From NCBI GenBank assembly GCA_022565075.1, contig JADFKG010000111.1, positions 1 to 6,903 of the forward strand: a stretch of DNA of 6,903 nucleotides, written 5' to 3'. The position numbers and the translations under genes are program-made. How positions within the stretch are numbered: position 1 is the stretch's first letter; every line of letters begins with the position of its first letter. This DNA is from Chloroflexota bacterium. GTDB taxonomy: Bacteria > Chloroflexota > Dehalococcoidia > SM23-28-2 > RBG-16-64-32. Of this stretch, positions 1 to 5,942 are shown in pieces. Below the pieces are notes generated by a model. That model did no database searches and had not been told where the DNA came from. It was given only the letters and a program-made list of their open reading frames with translations.

Positions 1-365
1 AAACCACGCTCGGCCGCGCGTGCGCGGAGGCGCTGGCGGAAGCGGGTGCGACTCTGGCGCTCGTGGCCTCGACGGTTGACGCCGACGCCGCCTTCGGCGC
101 CCAGCGCCTGGCGCGACGGCTGGGCGCGGCGATGAGTCAGGCGATCGACGGTTCGAACCTGGCGGCGCTGCGAGTCATGGTGCGCCAGGTCGGGAAGTCG
201 CTGGGTGGCCTCGACGCCTTCGTCGACGCGACCGGCGTCGCTACGATTCGGGGCATCGCTGAACCACTCGCGCGCCGGGAGATGGCCCGGACGGGCGGCG
301 GCGTCTACGTCGTCACCGATGACGCAGGCGCGGTGGTGCGCGCGGTTGCTGGCGAGAAGGAGTAG
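1..365 (+). CDS. Short SDR-like protein without catalytic residues (5' partial)
   Basis: The reading frame is open from base 3 to the TAG at 363-365; the start lies outside the window. The first visible residues (TTLGRACAEALAEAGATLAL) match the glycine-rich turn, first helix and second strand of an SDR Rossmann fold. The next helix and fourth strand follow (VGKSLGGLDAFVDATGV), but the usual NNAG is DATG (about 225-236). Only about 19 residues later comes GGGVYVVTDDAG, which resembles the SDR fifth strand (GGGxIVNVSSxAG) with Ser replaced by Asp. The protein ends 11 residues further on. The long helix between strands 4 and 5 is shortened, and the Ser, Tyr and Lys of the active site are absent. 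I see no frameshift in the visible part, and base use is like its neighbours. It probably belongs to the same operon as the SDR gene 51 bases downstream. A non-catalytic SDR subunit or a compacted remnant both fit. The SDR relationship is fairly safe; the role is unknown. Confidence 0.7.
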   Translation, partial: TTLGRACAEALAEAGATLALVASTVDADAAFGAQRLARRLGAAMSQAIDGSNLAALRVMVRQVGKSLGGLDAFVDATGVATIRGIAEPLARREMARTGGGVYVVTDDAGAVVRAVAGEKE

Positions 366-406
366 CCGTAAGCTGGGCCCTCGGTAACGTCACGTGTGGC
401 AGGAGC

Positions 407-412
407 AGGAGG
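407..412 (+). promoter_or_regulatory. Shine-Dalgarno AGGAGG deciding the start at 417
   Basis: AGGAGG is a full match to the anti-Shine-Dalgarno core and lies four bases before ATG 417. It supports that start over the in-frame GTG at 396. Confidence 0.7.
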
Positions 413-416
413 CCCG

Positions 417-1226
417 ATGTCCGTCCTCGATAAGCTGAACCTCAGCGGCAAGGTGGCCATCGTCACCGGCGCGGGCCGCGGTCTTGGCCGGGCGATGGCG
501 CTGGCCCTCGCCGACGCCGGTGCGGACCTCGTCCTTACCGCTCGCACCCAGTCGCAGCTGGAGGAGACGGCTGACCTCGTTCGCGCGAAGGGCCGGCCGG
601 CGCTCTGGGTCTCCTGCGACGTCACGGACTCCAGCTCAGTCGGGGCGATGATTGAGTCAGCGATATCGGAGTACGGGCGTATCGATATCCTGGTCAACAA
701 CGCCGGCGGTGCCACGCCCGGGATGAACCACACGCTGACCGACATCACTGACGATGAGTGGCGCGTCGGCCTCGACACGAACCTGACCGGCGCGATGCAC
801 TGCTCACGGGCGGCGATCCCGCACATGCTCGAAGCGGGCGGCGGCAAGATCATCAACGTCACGTCCGGATTCGGGTTCCGCGCGGCCCGCGACAACTTCA
901 TCTACACGACCGCCAAGGCCGGCCTCGTCAACTTCACGCGCGCCCTGGCGATGACCTACGCGCCGGATATCCAGGCCAACCTGATCGCGCCCGGCCTCTT
1001 CCCCCACGGCAACCGGGCGATGAGCGAGTTCTGGCGCGAGGGCAAGTACACGCCGATGGGCCGCCTGGGCAAGGACGAAGAACTCGGGCCGCTGGTCGTA
1101 CTTCTCGCCTCGGGCCTCACGTCGTACATGAACGGGCAGGCGATCGTGCTTGACGGCGGTGGGCTCGCCGGTGGCCACGCGCCGACCGGCTTCGCGCCCG
1201 TCGTACCGCTCCCGGAGGACTCCTGA
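417..1226 (+). CDS. Canonical SDR-family oxidoreductase
   Basis: This is a classical short-chain dehydrogenase/reductase of 269 residues that should oxidise an alcohol or reduce a ketone with a nicotinamide cofactor in the cytoplasm. All landmarks are present: cofactor loop TGAGRGLG (17-24), Asp68 (CDVTD), NNAG (94-97), Asn122, Ser150 (NVTS), Tyr163 and Lys167 (YTTAK), and APG (191-193). Arg43 after strand 2 (LTAR) suggests NADP(H) over NAD(H). About 20 residues follow the usual C-terminal VLDGGG, a Pro/Gly-rich tail longer than in FabG-type enzymes. I chose ATG 417 because AGGAGG lies at 407-412, four bases upstream; a GTG at 396 in frame would add seven residues but sits upstream of that site. 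The stop overlaps the next gene's start by one base, so the two are probably translationally coupled. The substrate cannot be read from sequence; FabG-like 3-oxoacyl reductase or gluconate 5-dehydrogenase-like activity are generic possibilities. Confidence 0.93.
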   Translation: MSVLDKLNLSGKVAIVTGAGRGLGRAMALALADAGADLVLTARTQSQLEETADLVRAKGRPALWVSCDVTDSSSVGAMIESAISEYGRIDILVNNAGGATPGMNHTLTDITDDEWRVGLDTNLTGAMHCSRAAIPHMLEAGGGKIINVTSGFGFRAARDNFIYTTAKAGLVNFTRALAMTYAPDIQANLIAPGLFPHGNRAMSEFWREGKYTPMGRLGKDEELGPLVVLLASGLTSYMNGQAIVLDGGGLAGGHAPTGFAPVVPLPEDS

Positions 1227-2002
1227 TGCGAGAGCAGTTTTCGCTCGACGGCAAGCGGGCGCTGGTTATCGGCGCCTCGAACGCCATCGGCCGCGCCATC
1301 GCCGTGGCGCTGGCGGAGGCGGGCGCAGACGTCGCGGTGGCGACGACGACGCCCTCGAAGGCCGAGGAGACGGCCGCCAATTCGTGCGCGAACGAGATCT
1401 GGGCGCTCGACCGCAAGGGGTTCGCGCAGGCGATCGAAGCCACGGACGAGGCGGACGTGGGCGCGCTCTTCGAGCGGACGGTCGGCGAGCTCGGCGGCAT
1501 CGAGGTGCTTGTGAACGCGCACGACCTGCCGTTCGCCAGGCCGGTGCCCGAGACCGGCTTCGCGGAATGGCGGCGCGTCATCGATGCCAACCTGGGCGGG
1601 CCGTTCCTGGCCGCTAAGGCCGCCGGTCAGCGAATGCTGGCGCACGGTCATCCGGGCGGCAGCATCATCAACGTTGCGTCAGTGCTCGGCGAGCGCGGAC
1701 TGGCGAACGGGGCTGCTTACTGCTCGGCGCAGGCCGGCGTGCTCAACCTGACTCGCGCACTGGCGCTGGAGTGGGCCCGGGACGGCGTTCGCGTCAACGC
1801 CATCGGCGCCGGCTGGACGGAAGGCATGGCGATGGCCGGCGACGACGAGTCGCGGGCGAAGCTGGAACGCTACCTGCCGTACAGGCGCCTCGCCAGGCCG
1901 GACGAGATCGCCGGCATCGCCGTCTACCTGGCATCTGACGCCTCGGCCTACCTCACAGGCCAGGTCGTCTGGGTCGAGGGCGGCGCTCTCAGCCACGTCT
2001 GA
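1226..2002 (+). CDS. SDR-family protein with YxxxQ in place of YxxxK
   Basis: This full-length SDR (258 residues) carries altered key sites. The cofactor loop reads IGASNAIG (15-22), so the usual first Thr is Ile. NNAG is NAHD (97-100). Asn122 and Ser152 (NVAS) are kept and Tyr165 is present, but the residue four after it is Gln169 (YCSAQ, codon CAG) rather than the Lys that lowers the Tyr pKa and binds the nicotinamide ribose. The rest is ordinary: VRVNAIGAGW (188-197), ARPDEIAG (223-230) and a C-terminal WVEGGALSHV. The start ATG 1226 shares its A with the upstream stop, and GGAGGA at 1214-1219 is a well-placed ribosome site. The gene is thus coupled to the canonical SDR. In known SDRs the Lys is nearly invariant, so I infer a weak enzyme or a non-catalytic partner subunit. 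The frame is intact along its whole length, which argues against simple decay. Confidence 0.9.
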   Translation: MREQFSLDGKRALVIGASNAIGRAIAVALAEAGADVAVATTTPSKAEETAANSCANEIWALDRKGFAQAIEATDEADVGALFERTVGELGGIEVLVNAHDLPFARPVPETGFAEWRRVIDANLGGPFLAAKAAGQRMLAHGHPGGSIINVASVLGERGLANGAAYCSAQAGVLNLTRALALEWARDGVRVNAIGAGWTEGMAMAGDDESRAKLERYLPYRRLARPDEIAGIAVYLASDASAYLTGQVVWVEGGALSHV

Positions 2003-2038
2003 CGCCTCGCCGGACGTGTACTAACGCACGATCGCCGC

Positions 2039-2044
2039 TACACT
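2039..2044 (+). promoter_or_regulatory. Possible -10 box before the MbfA-type gene
   Basis: TACACT matches the TATAAT consensus at four of six bases and would place a transcript start about 5-6 bases before ATG 2057, giving a nearly leaderless message. That would fit the absence of a Shine-Dalgarno sequence. No convincing -35 box lies 16-18 bases upstream, so support is weak. Confidence 0.25.
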
Positions 2045-2056
2045 GCATCCAGACTG

Positions 2057-3211
2057 ATGTCCCCAGAAGCCACGCCGCCAGAAAAAGAGACTCCCAAAGA
2101 GGCGATCAAGCGCTACCGGGAGAACTTCGCCACCGAGATCGACGGCATCGCCGTCTACCGCATGCTGGCGGAGCTCGAAAAGGTCCCCGCGCGCCGCAAG
2201 ATATTCGAGGAGCTGGCCGAGGTCGAGGAGCACCACGCCGACGTCTGGCGCGAGAAGCTCCGTGAAGCCGGCGTGGAGCCAAAGGAGCACGGTCCCAGCA
2301 TCAAGGCTCGGATGATCGGCGTCGGCGCGCGCATCTTCGGCGTGCGCTCGATGCTGCCGATCGTGCGCTCAATGGAGGCAGGGGCGTTCGTCGCCTACAT
2401 GGGACAGGACCAGGCCGCCCAGGCGATGGCGCCTGATGAGCGCGATCACCGGCGCACGATGTCACGGTTGGAGCGGGCCACGGAGGTTGAGCCTTCAGAT
2501 GCCATTCTCACTCGCGAGAGCTGGCACCGCTCGGCTGGAAGCGGGACGCTGCGGGCGAGCATCTTCGGGGCCAGCGACGGCCTCGTTTCTAACACGGCGC
2601 TTGTGATGGGCTTCGCCGGAGCGCAGACCGAAGCCAGTCTTGTGCTGCTGGCCGGAGTCGCGGGCCTCATCGCCGGTGCATTCTCGATGGCCGCGGGCGA
2701 ATACGTATCGATGCGCTCCCAGCGCGAACTCTTCGAGCGCCAGATCGAGCTGGAGCGGCAGGAGCTCGAGATCTCGCCGGAGGAAGAGGAGCGCGAGCTG
2801 TCGCTCATTTACCAGGCGAAGGGCCTGCGCAAGGACGAGGCGGACATCACGGCGGCGCGCCTGATGGAGGACCCCGAAATCGCTCTCGACACGCTCGTGC
2901 GGGAGGAGCTGGGCCTCGACCCGTCCCAGCTCGGCTCGCCGTGGGGCGCGGCGATCAGTTCCTTCCTGGCGTTCGCGGTCGGCGCCTTCGTGCCAGTCAT
3001 CCCGTTCCTCTTCGGCGAAGCGAGTACGGGCTACGTCGTCGCCAGCGCCGGCCTCAGCGCCGTTGCGCTCTTCGCCGTCGGTGCTGGCGTCTCGCTCTTC
3101 ACGGGACGCAGCGCGCTCTACAGCGGCGCGCGCCAGGTCGCCATCGGAGCGGGCGCGGCGACTGTGACGTTCGTCATCGGCGGCATCATCGGCGCTTCCA
3201 CCGACCTCTGA
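2057..3211 (+). CDS. Ferritin-like (rubrerythrin) domain fused to VIT1/CCC1 metal transporter, MbfA-type
   Basis: This 384-residue protein combines two known modules, an arrangement known as Er-VIT1 and found in MbfA, a bacterial membrane-bound ferritin that exports iron. Residues 15-140 form a ferritin-like helical domain with plausible di-iron ligands: Glu27, Glu57 and His60 (ExxH), Glu107, Glu128 and His131 (second ExxH). Residues 160-384 form the VIT1 domain, with the signature FGASDGLVSN (170-179). Probable membrane segments lie near 169-189, 194-214, 296-319, 324-348 and 357-380. The cytoplasmic loop 215-290 is charged and Glu-rich, like the metal-binding hairpin of VIT1. The likely role is sensing or oxidising cytosolic Fe(II) or Mn(II) and moving it across the membrane. 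There is no clear Shine-Dalgarno before ATG 2057, so it may be read from a very short leader. It does not overlap the SDR operon ending 54 bases upstream and may be transcribed separately. The architecture is clear; direction and metal are inferred. Confidence 0.9.
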   Translation: MSPEATPPEKETPKEAIKRYRENFATEIDGIAVYRMLAELEKVPARRKIFEELAEVEEHHADVWREKLREAGVEPKEHGPSIKARMIGVGARIFGVRSMLPIVRSMEAGAFVAYMGQDQAAQAMAPDERDHRRTMSRLERATEVEPSDAILTRESWHRSAGSGTLRASIFGASDGLVSNTALVMGFAGAQTEASLVLLAGVAGLIAGAFSMAAGEYVSMRSQRELFERQIELERQELEISPEEEERELSLIYQAKGLRKDEADITAARLMEDPEIALDTLVREELGLDPSQLGSPWGAAISSFLAFAVGAFVPVIPFLFGEASTGYVVASAGLSAVALFAVGAGVSLFTGRSALYSGARQVAIGAGAATVTFVIGGIIGASTDL

Positions 3212-3223
3212 GGCGCCGCTCAG
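3208..3223. terminator. Palindrome at convergent gene ends, possible weak bidirectional terminator
   Basis: CTGAG-GCGCCG-CTCAG is a perfect 5-bp inverted repeat with a 6-base loop. It holds the TGA stop of the MbfA-type gene in its left arm and, on the other strand, the TGA ending the coding-like stretch at 3220-3300 in its right arm. There is no T tract on either side, so intrinsic termination is doubtful. Confidence 0.25.
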
Positions 3224-3300
3224 GACAGTTCGAGCACGTAGTCGTAGATGACGAACGGCCCGAGCGAACGCTGGCCCAGCTTCAGGAAGCCTGCGCTGTC
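3220..3300 (-). pseudogene. Coding-like 26-codon tail of an unidentified gene, no usable start
   Basis: Read on the - strand from 3300 to the TGA at 3222-3220, this stretch gives 26 codons ending in GPFVIYDYVLELS, preceded by GFLKLGQRSL. By my count 23 of 26 third positions are G or C, as expected for real coding sequence in GC-rich DNA, and the peptide has a believable hydrophobic strand. No ATG, GTG or TTG opens this frame: going upstream it enters the end of the SDR gene out of frame and meets a TAA within about 20 codons. An ATG at 3308-3306 overlaps the SDR stop (TGATG) but is in another frame that closes after eight codons; one inserted base would join it to this stretch. It is therefore either the tail of a deleted gene or a tiny frameshifted gene. 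I do not recognise the family. Confidence 0.35.
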
Positions 3301-3307
3301 CCGGCCA

Positions 3308-4060
3308 TCAGGCGTTGGCGTGGCTCTGGCCGCCGTCGACGACGACCGTCGCGCCCGTTACCCACGATGCCTTCGGCGAGCAAAGGAAGGCGATGACGTT
3401 GGCGACTTCTTCTGCCGTGCCGAAGCGCCCCAGCGGTATGTTCTCCGCCGCGAAGCGCTCCATCGCCTCCGGCTCCTCCTGCTGACGCTTCCACCACGTG
3501 CCTCCCGGCGCGCTGACCGAGCCCGGCGCGACCGTGTTGACGCGGATGCCGGCGCCCGCCAGCTCGCGCGCCATCGCCTTGGCGTGGCTGATCAGCGCCG
3601 CCTTCATCGCGTTGTACCCCGGCCGGCCGCCGGATTCCTTGCCCCAGATCGACGACAGGTGGACGATCGCGCCGCCGCTCGCCATGTGCGGCGTTACCAG
3701 CCGCGTCAGCCGCACCGCCGGCATGAAGAGCGCATCGAACGACTCCTGCCAGTCGGCGTCATCGGTGCCGCGTGGCGAAAAGTGGATGCTTGTGACGAGG
3801 GCGTCGACGCGCCCGAAGCGCTCGACCGCCGCCGCGACGAGGCGCTCGGCGTCTTGCGCGCTGGTGAGGTCGGCGGGCACCGCGAGCACCTGCGCGCCGG
3901 TCTTTTCGGCCTCGGCGGCGGCCTCGCGGAGGACGTCCTCGCGGCGCGCGGCCATGACGACGTGGCAGCCCTCCGCCGCCAGCGTCAGCGCCGTTGCCCG
4001 GCCGATGCCCTGTGACGCGCCGCCGACGATGGCGACGCGTCCGGCTAGCTCGAGATCCAT
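3308..4060 (-). CDS. SDR-family oxidoreductase lacking the NNAG motif
   Basis: This is a complete 250-residue SDR. It has the cofactor loop GGASQGIG (13-20), Arg39 and Arg40 after strand 2 (AARR, suggesting NADP(H)), Asp64 (PADLTS), Ser136/Ser137 (HLSS), Tyr149 and Lys153 (YNAMK), VNTVAPG (174-180) and the usual C-terminal VVVDGG. Two conserved places differ: NNAG is TSIH (90-93), and the active-site Asn expected in the helix after it appears to be Leu111 (FDALFMPAV). The main Tyr/Lys pair is intact, so activity is likely, perhaps in a divergent subfamily. The insertion GGTWWKRQQEEPEAMERF (187-204) forms the substrate-lid region, with two Trp that could line a bulky or aromatic pocket. The start ATG has a weak AGGA about seven bases upstream. 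It has its own promoter-like sequence and converges with the metal-transporter gene. The substrate is unknown. Confidence 0.9.
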   Translation of the reverse strand: MDLELAGRVAIVGGASQGIGRATALTLAAEGCHVVMAARREDVLREAAAEAEKTGAQVLAVPADLTSAQDAERLVAAAVERFGRVDALVTSIHFSPRGTDDADWQESFDALFMPAVRLTRLVTPHMASGGAIVHLSSIWGKESGGRPGYNAMKAALISHAKAMARELAGAGIRVNTVAPGSVSAPGGTWWKRQQEEPEAMERFAAENIPLGRFGTAEEVANVIAFLCSPKASWVTGATVVVDGGQSHANA

Positions 4061-4088
4061 TCTGATCCTGGCGCAGGCATAACGCGCT

Positions 4089-4104
4089 CTATCGTAGGCG
4101 ATAG
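4089..4104. promoter_or_regulatory. Inverted repeat overlapping the -10 box, operator candidate
   Basis: CTATCG-TAGG-CGATAG is a perfect 6-bp inverted repeat with a 4-base centre. It covers the proposed -10 box (4091-4096) of the SDR promoter. With no T tract it is a poor terminator for the upstream beta-helix gene, so a binding site for a dimeric regulator is the likelier reading. No regulator gene is visible here. Confidence 0.35.
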
Positions 4105-4118
4105 GGGACGCGCGTCAA
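4091..4118 (-). promoter_or_regulatory. Sigma-70-type promoter for the SDR gene at 3308-4060
   Basis: On the - strand TTGACG (4118-4113, five of six to TTGACA) is followed by a 16-base spacer and TACGAT (4096-4091, four of six to TATAAT). The expected transcript start is near 4084, giving a leader of about 24 bases before ATG 4060. The elements lie just after the stop of the beta-helix gene, where a promoter for the next gene would be expected. Confidence 0.55.
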
Positions 4119-4120
4119 GC

Positions 4121-4135
4121 CGTCGCTAGGCGACG
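4121..4135. repeat. Short hairpin spanning the stop codon of the beta-helix gene
   Basis: CGTCGC-TAG-GCGACG is a perfect 6-bp inverted repeat with a 3-base loop. It covers the beta-helix gene's stop codon (4126-4128). It could stabilise the 3' end of the message; without a following T tract it is not a convincing terminator. Confidence 0.35.
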
Positions 4136-5907
4136 AGGATGACCTGGCTGCCGACGGCCGGACAGCCGGTGCTCTGGCCGATGGGCAGTCCGGCGTCATT
4201 TCGCAGGATCTTGAGCGAGTCCACGGGGTTGAGCGCCAGGTTGCAGTCGACGTCGCCCCAGGTCCGGGTGACGCCATCGACCTGCACCTCTTCGCCGATC
4301 ACCGGGCAGCCGGCCGGCTGCGTGACCCCCAGTCCGGCGTCCGTGCGCAGTATCTTCAGCGAATCGACTGGGTTGACGCCGTTCTTGCAGTCCACGTCTC
4401 CCCAGGTGCGCGCAGTTCCTACCGGCGCGCCGACGATCGCCACGCACTTCGAGAACTCGGAGGTGCTTTCCGGGTTCGATGCGGTCGCCGTGATGTACTC
4501 GCCGTCGTAGACAGGCATTTCGATGGTCGCCTCGAATGTGTAGTTGGGGCCGACGCCCTCGGAGATGTCCTCGCCCAGGAATCGCTCACCCTCACCGTAG
4601 CCGGACGGGTCGCACTCGCTGTTGGCGAAGATGAAGATCGGGAGGAAGGGAGCCGGGACGGTGTTCAGCGTGCCTTCGACCTCGAGGATCCCGTCGACAA
4701 CTATGGCGCTGGTGATCACCGGGAAGTTCATCACGTCGTTCGGGCCGGTGTCGAGGTCGTCTGTATCGTTCAGCGTGACGCCGTCGTCCTTCAGGTCTGC
4801 GCCGAGGCCGACGTTTGAATGAGTGATGTTCGGGTCGAGGTAGTTGTCGACGCCGGCGGTACCGGCGAGAGCAACGCCATCGCCGCCGTTGAAGGCGATC
4901 GTGTTCTGGTTCGCCGCCGCGACGCCGCCGATCGTGTTGCCGAACGCGCCCAGAGCCACGTAGATGCCGTGGCCGGAGTTGGGCAGGGGAGTCTCGCCAT
5001 CGCCGGCCGTGCCGAGGCGGTTGCCGCGCACGAGGACTCCGTGTACGCCGAGGCCCTCCATCGTCAGGCCGTTGCGTCCGTTGCCGGAGATCAGGTTGCC
5101 GGAACCGGGGTCAGAGTTCCCTATCAGGCTCTGGGTCCCGTCTCGCAGCCGCACGCCGTCGTTGCCGTTAGGCAGCGGAGCGGTGCCCCTGACGTCGGTG
5201 CCGATGAAGTTGCCGGCGATGAGGATTGGCCCTTCACCGTTCATCTGGATGCCGTCCGCCGCGTTCCCGGAGATCAGGTTCCTTTCGTCGGGCGATCTCC
5301 CACCGACAGCGGTGTCAGATCCGTGTACGTTGACGCCGGAGCCGCCGTTGGGCGCGGCGAACGACCCCGTGTAGTCAGTGCCGAGGTAGTTTCCCTGGAT
5401 CGTGCCGCTGGCGAAGGCGCCGACCATGATGCCGTTCTCGGAGAAGTTCTGTATCACTAGACCGCGGATGAGCACCGCCGTCCCACCGATGGAAAGACCG
5501 TTGACGCTGGCGCCGGCCGCCGATCCGTCGAGGACGATCCGCATGGAGGCGTTGCCGGCATACCAGGCAGTGGCCGTGTTCGGGCTCGCACCGGGCTGGG
5601 TGTAGCCGTCGATCGAAACAGAGTCAACCAGTCCCGGGAGTTCAGTCGTCGGCTTAATCACGTGCGGTCCGGCGCCGGGAATGTTGAACGAGATCGTCTC
5701 GCCGCCGCCGGCGTCGAGCAGCGCTTCGCGCAGCGAGCAATCGCCTGGTTTGCAGCCGTCGGCCGTTGGGTCGTCGGCTCTGGTGACGACGGGTCCGCCG
5801 GCCTTGACGGTGTTCGCACCGGTGGCGGCGAAGACCACGACTGCGCCGGCCGCGGCGGTGATGAGTGCAGGGCGAAGCATCGCTAGAATGACGTTCTTTA
5901 CGGGCAT
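4126..5907 (-). CDS. Secreted CSLREA beta-helix protein with two C-terminal dockerin-like units
   Basis: This is a 593-residue exported protein. Residues 1-36 look like a Sec signal peptide: Lys4 and Arg12, a hydrophobic stretch to about 29, and a likely cut after VKA. CSLREAL (57-63) is the hallmark of CSLREA-domain surface proteins. Residues about 130-370 form a right-handed parallel beta-helix with turns of about 60 residues: GNYLGTD (172-178), GNFIGTD (232-238), GNRLGTA (295-301), NLISGN (210-215 and 271-276), NTIAFN (335-340). Residues 395-490 look like a beta-sandwich (FANSECDPSGYGEGERFLGE, then TASNPESTSEFS). Two dockerin-like units close the protein (499-546 and 547-593), each with GDVDC, NPVDSLKILR and DAGL. 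AGGAG six bases before ATG 5907 supports this start. Roles in surface attachment, polysaccharide binding or cell-wall display are inferred; no catalytic residues are evident and no cohesin partner is in the window. Confidence 0.88.
   Translation of the reverse strand: MPVKNVILAMLRPALITAAAGAVVVFAATGANTVKAGGPVVTRADDPTADGCKPGDCSLREALLDAGGGETISFNIPGAGPHVIKPTTELPGLVDSVSIDGYTQPGASPNTATAWYAGNASMRIVLDGSAAGASVNGLSIGGTAVLIRGLVIQNFSENGIMVGAFASGTIQGNYLGTDYTGSFAAPNGGSGVNVHGSDTAVGGRSPDERNLISGNAADGIQMNGEGPILIAGNFIGTDVRGTAPLPNGNDGVRLRDGTQSLIGNSDPGSGNLISGNGRNGLTMEGLGVHGVLVRGNRLGTAGDGETPLPNSGHGIYVALGAFGNTIGGVAAANQNTIAFNGGDGVALAGTAGVDNYLDPNITHSNVGLGADLKDDGVTLNDTDDLDTGPNDVMNFPVITSAIVVDGILEVEGTLNTVPAPFLPIFIFANSECDPSGYGEGERFLGEDISEGVGPNYTFEATIEMPVYDGEYITATASNPESTSEFSKCVAIVGAPVGTARTWGDVDCKNGVNPVDSLKILRTDAGLGVTQPAGCPVIGEEVQVDGVTRTWGDVDCNLALNPVDSLKILRNDAGLPIGQSTGCPAVGSQVILVA
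4129..4413 (-). repeat. Tandem duplication of a dockerin-like unit (about 48 and 47 codons)
   Basis: Two adjacent units, 4413-4270 and 4269-4129, encode RTWGDVDC-x5-NPVDSLKILR-x-DAGL, then a GCP motif (AGCPVIG or TGCPAVG). Each contains one EF-hand-like loop (D-V-D...V-D), where Asp residues would bind calcium; loop position 5 is Lys in the first unit and Asn in the second. Each also has two Cys that could pair after export. The duplication lies within the beta-helix gene and ends at its stop. Confidence 0.8.
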
Positions 5908-5913
5908 GGCGGT

Positions 5914-5918
5914 CTCCT
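5914..5918 (-). promoter_or_regulatory. Shine-Dalgarno AGGAG for the beta-helix gene
   Basis: AGGAG on the - strand lies six bases before ATG 5907, the optimal distance. It favours this start over the in-frame ATG at codon 10, and starting here keeps the full signal peptide. Confidence 0.65.
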
Positions 5919-5942
5919 GCTGCGGCTGTTGCTAACAGGGCG

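Noticed and set aside
396..416. Extended N-terminus of the canonical SDR from GTG 396
   Set aside because: It would add Gly/Ala residues absent from SDRs and include the AGGAGG ribosome site inside the coding region; ATG 417 fits better.
366..416. Separate promoter between the first and second SDR genes
   Set aside because: No -10 or -35 pair of reasonable quality was seen; the 51-base gap is compatible with a single operon.
2003..2056. Terminator after the tandem SDR operon
   Set aside because: Only a 4-bp CGTG/CACG pairing is visible with no T tract, too weak to call.
3248..4015. Long + strand open frame of 255 codons opposite the SDR gene
   Set aside because: Its translation is Arg/Ala-rich and low in complexity and lies antisense to a clear SDR with all motifs; it is a by-product of high GC.
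4819..5460. + strand open frame of 213 codons inside the beta-helix gene
   Set aside because: Antisense to an intact secreted protein with signal peptide and regular repeats; Val/Ala/Gly-rich without a domain.
4129..5500. Repeated pattern that could suggest a DNA repeat array or CRISPR
   Set aside because: Spacing is irregular and corresponds to beta-helix turns of about 60 residues and the dockerin-like duplication at protein level; there are no identical short repeats with unique spacers.
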